From contig CP154954.1 of the NCBI GenBank assembly GCA_039621445.1, positions 44,557,847-44,621,846 on the forward strand: a DNA stretch of 64,000 bases, in the 5' to 3' direction. A program made the translations under genes and the position numbers. The notes beneath the pieces are model-generated. The model did not search any database. It saw nothing but the letters and a program-made list of their open reading frames with translations, and had not been told where the DNA came from. Source of the DNA: Euglena gracilis (taxonomy: Eukaryota > Euglenida > Euglenophyceae > Euglenales). This document shows, piece by piece, positions 39,917 through 47,582 of this stretch (positions within the stretch are counted from its first letter, which is position 1; each line of letters starts with the position of its first letter).

Positions 39917-40045
39917 GGTTAGGGTTAGAGTTAGGGTTAGGTTTAAGGTTAGGGTTAGGGATAGGGTTAGGATTAAGGTTAGGGTTGGGGTTGGGGTTGG
40001 GGTTGGGGTTGGGGTTGGGGTTGGGGTTAGGGTTAGGGTTAGGGT
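39917..40045 (+). repeat. Interstitial TTAGGG / TTGGGG tract
   Basis: GGTTAGGGTTAGAGTTAGGG drifts into GGTTGGGGTTGGGG and back to TTAGGG. It is too degenerate and internal to be an active telomere, and borders palindrome array P2. Confidence 0.9.
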
Positions 40046-40441
40046 TGGGCCGGCCGACCGCAACCCAACCGTTTCTTTTTTTGTGTTGGGTCACGGTCGG
40101 CCGCGGCCGGCCGCGGCCCAACGAAAAATTTTTTTTGGTTGGGCCGCGGCCCAACCAGTGAAAAATTATCATTAAAATTCGTTCCTGGTTGGGCCACGGC
40201 ATGCCGCGGCCCAACCAAAAATTTTTCTTTTTGTTCGGCCGCGGCCGGCCCCGCCATCCCGCGGCCCAACCAGTGAAAAATTTTATCATTAAAATTCGTT
40301 CCTGGTTGGGCCACGGCATGCCGCGGCCCAACCAAAAATTTTTTTGGTTGGGCCGCGGCATGCCGCGGTCCAACCAAAGCACTGTTTTGGTTGGGCCGCG
40401 GCCGGCCGCGGCCCAACCGCCGGCCACCCAACCTCCCGTGA
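40046..40441. repeat. Array P2 of 30-bp perfect palindromes
   Basis: Five to six palindromes built from GGTTGGGCC(G/A)CGGC and complement, with spacers AAAAATTTTT and CAGTGAAAAATT...TTCGTTCCTGG. One spacer pair is repeated (40157-40185 and 40272-40302). The right edge CCAACCTCCCGTGA matches the P1 edges. Confidence 0.9.
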
Positions 40442-40539
40442 ATGACCACCCCCCAGACCCCCCCCAGTGGGTCCAGCTGGTGCTTTTTTCCCAATGTCCA
40501 GGTCCAGCAAAACGACAATCCTGATCCATCCACAGATAG

Positions 40540-40742
40540 GGTTCCGTGCGGCTGGCCGGTGGCCCTGAGCCTGGGACGACGACCGACGGCTCCACTGACG
40601 GCCCGGCGGGGGACGCGAAGGAGCCCATGCCGCTGTGGGGCCGGGTGGACGCCGCTGGCCAGGCCGTCCGCGGCGGTGACGGGAGGTGGGATTGGCTGGA
40701 CGGGGGAACGGGCGAGGGCGTGGGGGGTCGCTGTGCTCTGAC
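40540..40742 (+). CDS. Unknown gene, segment 1
   Basis: Frame PEPGTTTDGSTDGPAGDAKE, then PMPLWGRVDAAGQAVRGG and DGRWDWLDGGTGEG. A GTGAGA donor sits at 40743. If it is not used, a TGA follows at once (40744-40746). Confidence 0.55.
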
Positions 40743-43700
40743 GTGAGACGGTTTGCCGGAGCCGCTCAATACCACTGGATTCCTTGGACAGGAAACAAAC
40801 GGACGTCCCCAAGGTGGAGGATTTTGTACTGGGGGGGGTGTTGCTGGAACAGGTCAGTGTCAAAACAGGGCTGAGGGGCAGAGCCCCTTTGCTGACCCCG
40901 AAGTCTTGAAGCACGTCATCCCCCCTGGTTGGTTGCCAAAGCGCTTGCAACAAAGTTTAAAGTTTGTTGCGTGAAATGAACACAGGAAGCCTTCATTCGC
41001 AAGGGCAATGAATGGGCGACAATGAACACGTTGGAAAGTGAATGAAATTTTGGAAAATGTAATTAAATTCTGGGCAAATATGAAACGGTGCGTGAAACCG
41101 GTTTCCGTTCAGTCTCAACTGAGGAGGTCAAGGCCGAAGCTGGGCTTTGCAGAAGAAGCAACCTCATCTTTGCTGAACAAGAGACACACGTCCCGGGAGT
41201 GAGACACAGAAAGTGAATTCCAAAGACAGCCCTGAAACCATGGTGAGGGCCCACCTGTGTCACGGGTTTGGCCTTCAGCAAATGCAGCACAGCCGGGACA
41301 GGCTGCCCCATGTGAGCCATATACTTTGGCCCGAGTGGACCATGTCCGCCCGCTCAGAAGCCCCCGGCGGCCTGCCCGGGGCCAAACCAGCGCCGGCGCC
41401 CCCGCCCCGGAGGATTTGGCGGGGTCCGTCATTGACCTCGTGGAGCGGAAGAGCGCCAGGCTGGACCCCGCCCCGCCCGCCGCTGAGCCGTTGAGGCAGT
41501 GGACGTCGCGGGACACACAGTTGCCTCCCTCACCCCAAATCAACCCATGCCCCACCCCCTTGCCCATGTCTGTGCTCATTCCCGCCCAGTGCCGGAAACC
41601 ACCTCCCCCTGGAGGCAGCTCTGGAACAACGCCGAACGTGGCCACCCGGGCCACCGGCGAGCCGAGGGCGGGGGCACCCTCCCAGACCTCGGCGGACGGC
41701 GGACGGCGGTGTGGTGCCCCACGGCCCCGCCTTGCTGGAGGCTGCCATGCTGACGGAGGACGCGGGCTCCGGGGCTGCCCGGGGGGATCGCCGGCCCCAG
41801 GGCGTTTTCGTTGCTTTTGCCCTTCCCCATTTTTTCGGGCCCGGTCCTGTCCGCTGCGCACGCCGTGCCCCGCATTCCATACGCTGGGCCCGGTGGGGGG
41901 TTTGGGAGTGGCCGCCCTGGGTTGGGGGTCTCACCGGCCCGGCCCTGCCCCGCCCCCGACCCCACCGCCGCCCCCGCCCCGGACCCCGGCACCGCCGCCG
42001 CCGCCGCCGACCCCAACCCCACCGCCCACCCCGCGGACGCCGTCCCCGAGCCCGGCGGCTCCGCAGCAGAAGACGCCGACCTCGGCGCCGTCCCCCCCAC
42101 CCTGGGGCCTGCCTCGGGGGGGGGGGGGGGGGCTGTTGTCCTCCCGACCCCTCCCCGACGGGGTTGGCGGGGCGGGGGCTCGCCGGCCGGACACAAACAA
42201 ACGGGACTCATTGAACAGGAGGCGACCCCTCACCACACAGCCCGTGGTCGGCCACCCGCCGTTGGTTTGGTTGGCCCGCGGCGGGAGGGTTGCGGCCCCG
42301 GGCGGCAGGCCCGCAGGCTGCCTGACCTCCCTCACCGGCGGGCTGGCCCTGCCTTCCTCTCTGGCGGACGGCGGCCGGGTGTGCCCCCACCCTGTGGCTG
42401 GGGGGGGGGGGCGGAGCGATGCGTTCCGCATTTTTTAAAAAGTGTGCATGCTTGCACATTTTTTTCCACACATTTTTTTTTTGCTCTTTGGCGCATTTTT
42501 TTCTCCGTAATTTGCCCAAATTTTCGCATTTTTGACCATTTTATGCAAATTACTGCATTTTTTGAAATTTTGGGAATTTGAGAATTTTTTTGAATTTTCT
42601 CAAACTGACATTTCCTTTACAATGCAATTTTTGTTATTTTTGGTGCTATTTTTGCATGTTTTTGGGCAATTTTTGCATTTTCGTGATTTTTGTACTTTCC
42701 CTTTTTTTCTTTTTGTGATTTAGCGCATTCCACTCCTCTGCCTGCTTATGGGACGACCGTGCCCGTTCTGCAGCTGGGGCCGGGGACAAGGATGGCCATT
42801 GTATCGGTGCGCTTGACTGGGTTGTAGCTTTTATTTATGTTATGGAGCTGGTGCGCTTTCCCCACAAATTTGTTCGTTTTCTGACGTGGGGGAGGGGGGT
42901 TGGGTGGGTGGGTCCGCCCCCCGGAAGGGAGGGGGTGTTCCTGCATTTCCAGTGCGAAGAGCTGAAAGCAATTTGGCCGATTGGAATTGACACTCCCGAA
43001 GTGGGTCCAAAGGCGGGCGGGCGGGCGGGTGGGTGGGTGGGTGGGTGAACATCCCGAGCGTGCTTTATTTTGCTCATGGCACCGCCCATCACTTCAACTT
43101 GCCCCCCCCCACCGCGTCCGCCCACGTGACGGTGGCGCTCTCCCCATCCAGAGAACCTCTGGGTCTCTCTCGCCCTCCCCTCCTCTCCTCCGCGTCGCAG
43201 GGCCGAACGCGGCGGTGGCCTCCCTCGCTGGCCGCGAGGCGTTCCTGTTCCGCTGGGCGCTGGGCTCGCCCGGGGCAGTGCCCCTCTCAACCCCCCCCCC
43301 CCATTGCCTGGACGTTCTCCGCTGGCCGCCGCCCCGCCGGGCCGTATTTTGGTCGGGTGCCGACCCCCCCCCTTTCCCCCGGGGGGAGGGGGTGCCTGCC
43401 TGGGCAGGCACCCCAAGGCACTCCGGACTCCCCTGCCCCCCCCGGGGTTGGTAACAAAACCGCCGGGGTGGGGGTGGCTGGGCTCCGGGGGCGGGGGCGG
43501 AGAGGGGGATGGCTGGGCTGCCAGGGTAGTGTCGGGTGCAGCGGCCACGCAGCCGTCGGCTGGTGCCCTCGTTCACCGATGGGGGGGGTTATTGGGGGGT
43601 CGCGAGCGCATTCGGTGAATGCGTTGGCCGCCCCCTCCCCGGCAACCGTCCCCGCACCCCGCCTCATTCTGATCCAGCCCCCCCCCCCCAACTGGGGTGC

Positions 43701-44106
43701 TGCAATTATCCTCCAGGAGGTTGTGTATGGTACGTTGCCACCATACCCAGCTGGTATGGCACCGCTGTGCCATACCAGCTGTGTATGGTATGGCATCGCT
43801 GTGCCATACCAGCTGGGTATGGCATGGCACAGCGGTGTGAATGATTGCCACAGGAAAGGTGGGGTGTGATTGCAGGACGGGGTTGCCCACTGATGGGTTG
43901 CATTTTTTTGTAAATGGGGGGTTTATGGACCTTCATTTTGCCGCCCATTTCACCCCCCACGTCTTTACTTGCAACGGAGTGTGCCCCGGGGCTTCGGGGC
44001 TGCCCCGGCCCGGACGGCACTGGCGGGGGTGGCGTTTGCCTTCCTGCTCCACGCCATGGGGCTGCCCCAGGCCCCCCACCCCGACCCGGCGCTGTACGTC
44101 CTGTGA
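40540..44106 (+). CDS. Gene of unknown function with Ala/Pro-rich exons and hydrophobic C-terminus
   Basis: Seven GC3-rich segments on the + strand are bounded by plausible splice signals and end with a stop at 44104-44106. They have no domain that I recognise. Highlights are GRVDAAGQAVRGGDGRWDWL, LAGSVIDLVERKSARLD, VPHGPALLEAAMLTEDAGSG, an Ala/Pro/Asp-rich linker, PNAAVASLAGREAFLFRWAL, and a final ALAGVAFAFLLHAMGLPQ. A start codon and signal peptide were not found. The hydrophobic end may be a membrane anchor or GPI signal. Exon grouping is inference from strand, order and codon use; two genes are possible. Confidence 0.5.
41391..41505 (+). CDS. Unknown gene, segment 2
   Basis: After acceptor AAACCAG the frame reads AGAPAPEDLAGSVIDLVERK then SARLDPAPPAAEPLRQWT. 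Coherent GC3 bias and a likely helix. Confidence 0.6.
41705..41790 (+). CDS. Unknown gene, segment 3
   Basis: Reads VVPHGPALLEAAMLTEDAGS then GAARGD. An alternative frame upstream (LWNNAERGHPGHRRAEGG) is also open, so edges are uncertain. Confidence 0.45.
41937..42110 (+). CDS. Unknown gene, segment 4: Ala/Pro/Asp linker
   Basis: Reads DPTAAPAPDPGTAAAAADPN, then PTAHPADAVPEPGGSAAEDA and DLGAVPPTLGPA. A low-complexity extracellular-type linker. Chosen over the Pro-only and Arg-only alternative frames for its mixed composition. Confidence 0.5.
42275..42400 (+). CDS. Unknown gene, segment 5
   Basis: Reads GGRVAAPGGRPAGCLTSLTG then GLALPSSLADGGRVCP, in GC-rich DNA after a GC-run region. Tentative. 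Confidence 0.35.
42410..43199. other. No exon seen
   Basis: T-rich tract with GCATTTTT phrases (42430-42720), like that at 23.2-23.5 kb, then G-rich DNA with GGGCGGGCGGGTGGGTGGG near 43020. Confidence 0.5.
43201..43280 (+). CDS. Unknown gene, segment 6
   Basis: After acceptor CGTCGCAG the frame reads PNAAVASLAGREAFLFRWAL then GSPGA. Strong GC3 bias and good splice edges. Confidence 0.6.
43342..43459 (+). mobile_element. Family F element, 118 bp
   Basis: Starts CCGTATTTTGGTCGGGTGCC and ends GGTTGGTAACAAAA, flanked by CCGCCGGG on both sides (43334-43341 and 43460-43467). Contains TGGGCAGGCACCCCAAGG, shared with 18160-18445 and 48783-49040. The terminal inverted repeats are weak, so the class is uncertain despite the 8-bp duplication. 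Confidence 0.7.
43690..43850. repeat. TGGTATGGCA(C/T) short inverted repeats
   Basis: CCATACCCAGCTGGTATGGC and variants occur four times in alternating orientation, giving repeated CATACCAGCTG(G/T)GTATGG palindromes. No coding role seen. Confidence 0.8.
43980..44106 (+). CDS. Unknown gene, terminal segment with stop
   Basis: After acceptor ACGGAG the frame reads PRGFGAAPARTALAGVAFAF, then LLHAMGLPQAPHPDPALYVL and TGA. The hydrophobic core LAGVAFAFLLHAMGL near the C-terminus resembles a membrane anchor. Confidence 0.6.
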
Positions 44107-44967
44107 CCCGCCGCACTGTCCCCCCCCCCCCGCCAAGGGAATGGCTGGAGGTCCCCCAAACCCTGCCACTGTGGCAAGCCCCGCCCCCCCCTTTCACCCA
44201 CCAGCCCCGTCACTCTCCCCTCCCCCCACACCGAACACCCTTTGCTCGAGACGGGTTTCCACAATTCCTCAGGCTGGCTGATTTGCCTTCTCATGGTTTT
44301 GCACTGCGCTTTTATTGGGGACGGACCAATTATGCCTCAAAAGAGGATTTTTTTTGCTCAAATATCCAAATTATTGTTTTTTTTTTGTCATTTTCACATC
44401 AAATTTGCCAGTATTTTCGAGTGTTTTTGGACCTGAGAAGGGGGGCATTTTGGGGGTTTCTTTGGCTTTTTTGAAGGGGGGGGCATTTATCAAAGCCTTT
44501 GTTTTGGCTGCTGGGGGTATGCATTGGTCAGGGTATTTCACACAATTAGGACGCTGCATTTTGGGGGGGGGGTCACTGGCACAAGCTAAGCAAGCAACCA
44601 AAATGGCCTGGGAAGGTGATAACCTCATGGGGTGGCAATTTCCTGCGGAGGGTGGCAATTACCGGCGGAGGTGTGAAATCGAACTAGGAACATCTGAAAT
44701 CGGCTTTGTTGCAGGTGGATAACTGGGGTTCGTTGTAGGGGACATGTCTCTGCACACGTTGCAAACGCAGCCACAATCAGCAACATGCGTGTTCGAAAAG
44801 CGTAGGTCCGTGAAGGAGATGTGATGCGATTTCCCCCTTATCATTGCCAAATCTCCACATCGCCGTCAACCAAACGTCGCGCCTGCAATTTATGCCTACT
44901 ACATTGGCGGAGAGTTCGAGTGTTCATGCCTCTTCCCCAGAAGGTGTCATTTCGATGACGATTCTTT
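44107..44967. other. No recognisable gene
   Basis: C-rich then T-rich DNA. The frames seen (up to 186 codons) cross homopolymers and are not coherent. Confidence 0.5.
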
Positions 44968-45270
44968 GTGAATGAGTACCAATTCTCCTTCGCGGTCAGC
45001 ATGGAGGCCGGCCATCCCCTGACTTCCCCCTTGCACTGTGACGACTGGCGTTGCCTGGCGCACTGCACTGCCTTGAATTGGGGCCCTTTTCCCTCGCCCC
45101 ACTGTGGATTGCACCGTACCAGCCTGCTCGTCGGGCTTGTTGTTTGGTGTCAAATGGTGTATGGGGATCAAATTCACCTCACAGGATGCAGTTTTCTCCC
45201 TCGCCCTCTCCCATCTTATTTCAACAAAGAGAATCATTTGATTTGTCTAGAAAGATTCTCGGGGGCTGTG
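44968..45270 (+). CDS. Unassigned open frame, Cys/Leu-rich
   Basis: Open from ATG 44968 with EAGHPLTSPLHCDDWRCLAH, then a hydrophobic SLLVGLVVWCQMVYG stretch and SYFNKENHLICLERFSG, and runs into a microsatellite. No homologue is recalled. Composition is plausible for an exon but splice edges are unclear, and the minus strand is partly open. Confidence 0.3.
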
Positions 45271-45352
45271 TATATGTATGTATGTATGTGTGTATGTGTG
45301 TATATGTATGTATGTATGTGTGTATGTATGTATGTATGTATGTATGTCGGGA
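45271..45352. repeat. (GTAT)n / (GT)n microsatellite
   Basis: TGTATGTATGTATGTGTGTA repeats over about 80 bases. Confidence 0.95.
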
Positions 45353-45557
45353 GGGTGGAGTGAGTGGGTGTCCGGTGCTGGACCCCCCCTGGGTTGGTTT
45401 CCGTGGCGGTCCCGGGCCAGAGGCCCGGTTATGGGTTTCAGTGTGAAGCATTGAATTTTTTTTGAAAATACCCTCAGACGGCTCGATTTTCGTGGTCCGT
45501 GCCCCCCAAGGGTCTCTCACTGGCTTTGTTGGGGAGGGAACCTTTTTAAAAAGAAGC
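45353..45557 (+). mobile_element. Family I repeat, right-end copy
   Basis: Contains GGTTTCAGTGTGAAGC, CCCTCAGACGGCTCGATTTT and ends TTTTTAAAAAGAAGCCTG, the complement of the CAGGCTTCTTTTTAA start of other copies. The left edge is unclear. Confidence 0.5.
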
Positions 45558-45975
45558 CTGAATGGAATGGAATGGATGAATGGATGGATATGCGTGTGTT
45601 TTTCATACAAGTATGTATGCACACATACATGTGAATATATGCATATATGCCATAAGTCTCCTTGAGTTGCTCCCCTCCGGTGAGGGGGGGTAGCTGCAGG
45701 AGACCCATGACATGGGGAGACACACGGTGAATGATGGTCTTCCCTTCATATGCATGTATGTATGCGTGCATGTGTGTGGAGATATAAATGTTGTTCCTGT
45801 CGTCTTTTTTTTGTCATGACCCCCTCCTCCATCTCTCCAATGTCATTTGTGCTCAGCCCTGGTTGGGACCCATACGCCATTGTGGTGTCCCTCCCGTCCA
45901 CGTCTTGTTGTCACCCGGGTTGCACTGCCCTAGGCTTGTGCACGCTGCCCCTTGGGCAGCCCCCCCCCCTGTCAG

Positions 45976-46041
45976 CTCTCAGTTGACGGATTAGCCGCCG
46001 ACCTCCCCGCCTGCCGGGGGGACGGTGTGTTCTCCCTCAGC
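45976..46041 (+). CDS. Candidate exon LSVDGLAADLPACRGDGVFS
   Basis: Preceded by a CTGTCAG acceptor and GC3-rich; one Cys. It may belong to a 5' part of SCP1 or to a separate gene. No family recognised. Confidence 0.4.
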
Positions 46042-46360
46042 CCCTCTGTTTCCTTTCCCTTTCCCTTGGGGGTGAGGAGGCACAAGGGCCACACCCTTCA
46101 GATTTGTCTCTGGCCCCTCGGGATTGCCTCACGCCTTTGTACTTGTTGATTTGCCCCGACACAGGTGCTCGGATGGGGTGCATCGCACCGTGTTTTTTGT
46201 ATTTGCCTGTTTTCTGGGGGGGTTGTCAATTTTTCCTGTAATTTTGGAATGTAATTTTGTATTTTTACTCAGGTTTTTTTCCAGGAAAATGTTTCCAGAT
46301 CAATTCAAGTGCCGCCGGGGCACTGTTACCAACCTGGCCCCATCGGGAGTCGCCCTGCCC

Positions 46361-46452
46361 CAGTGTCCTCACCAACTTGGCCAAAGCCCACTTCGCACAA
46401 TGGCGCCCGGCCGCGGTGTTGCCCGCCCTGCAGTGTGTGCCACGCTGTGGTT
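46361..46452 (+). CDS. Candidate exon VLTNLAKAHFAQWRPAAVLP
   Basis: Frame VLTNLAKAHFAQWRPAAVLP continues ALQCVPRCG with strong GC3 bias and helical composition. Other frames are open but Pro/Arg-rich. It lies between the unknown gene and SCP1. Product unknown. Confidence 0.45.
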
Positions 46453-46727
46453 GCCCCCCCCTCCGGGCCACGCCTTGGCCTCGGGTGGCTGTCCACCACC
46501 AAATGGTATGCTCGGAACTCCGCCCAAGGGGGACGGCCAGAAGTGACCGATTCCATTCCCCTCACGGCAAACGTTTCCCCGGGTTCAGTGCCCAGGGTGT
46601 TCACATCACAGGCCACCTCGCGGTGAAATCGTTTCGCGAAGCCCAACCCCTTCCGGCCAGTCCCTCCCCACCCCTTCAGGCGGCCGAAGCGGCGGGAAAC
46701 GCGCTGAGCAGAACTCTACAGCATGGG

Positions 46728-46854
46728 CAGGGTTTGATATAAGGAGGGCGTACATGGTTTAGTTGGGGGGGGGGTCCCCCCCCCCACCCCCCCCTCCTGG
46801 CCCGCAGGGGGGGGTCCGGACCACCCCCCCCACCTGTCCTTATATCGAACCCTG
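46728..46854 (+). mobile_element. Family A TIR element, 127-bp copy 4
   Basis: CAGGGTTTGATATAAGG start, TATATCGAACCCTG end, perfect 8-bp duplication AGCATGGG (46720-46727 and 46855-46862). Internal deletion derivative that keeps the termini and one GGTCCGGACC box. Confidence 0.94.
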
Positions 46855-47510
46855 AGCATGGGCCGAGGGGTTTGGCGGTGGCATTTGGGGTCCGCCCCAC
46901 ACGGTGGGAGAGGACTTTCCACCAACCAGACATTCACATCTTGCAAACCAGTCCCCCACTTCCAACCCCCCCCTCCCCTGGGCCCAGTCTTTGGTCACCC
47001 GGGTTTAAATGAACAGATTTTTGGTTGTTGTTTTTTTGAGAGTATTCCGGCTCCAAGGGGTCTGTGGCTACAAACCAGTCAATTATTCAAAATCATACCA
47101 GTCAGTCACCCCTCAAGTTACCAATACTCAGCAATGGCATAGCCCTTCCCCAAGCCTCAACGTCCATTCCTCTATTCCTTTTTTGGACAAGCCCAAACCA
47201 AATCAGATACCTTTTGGACGGGGTCCAACTCTGAGGCTGGAAAATTTGGGCTGGCTGGAAATAGGCTGGTGGCTGACCCCCCCCCCCTTTCATAAGCTCC
47301 CCCAATGGAATTTGGTTTGACCCTGGGCCAAACGAGATGCAAAAAAAAGTGAAGCCCAGAAAGCTGCAATTTATGCCAAAAAACTGATTTCCCTAAATTC
47401 GGTGCCGTGTGATCAAACTGGTGAGCCTGTGCATGTGTGCATTGGTCCAGCACACCCACACATACACAACACAACACAGCCGGTTTCTCTCCGCAGGCTT
47501 TTCCCCGCAG

Positions 47511-47582
47511 TTCCAATGACTGGTGCGTGGGGCATGGTGGTATGGTTCATCTGTCACGCTGCCTGGTCCTCCATGGCAGAGG
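47511..47582 (+). CDS. SCP1 exon 1: signal peptide
   Basis: Preceded by TTTCTCTCCGCAG, the same acceptor phrase as SCP2, so a 5' UTR intron is likely. ATG 47516 gives MTGAWGMVVWFICHAAWSSM. A GTGTGT donor at 47583 and acceptor CATGCAG at 48647 are in matching phase, a canonical 1065-bp intron absent from SCP2. Confidence 0.75.

Noticed and set aside
39917-40045. Telomere
   Set aside because: The TTAGGG/TTGGGG tract is short, degenerate and flanked by unrelated sequence on both sides; it is interstitial.
37981-40441. CRISPR-like appearance of the palindrome arrays
   Set aside because: Units are perfect palindromes with variable centres, spacers are repeated or AT-rich filler, there are no cas genes, and the surrounding genes are intron-rich eukaryotic ones.
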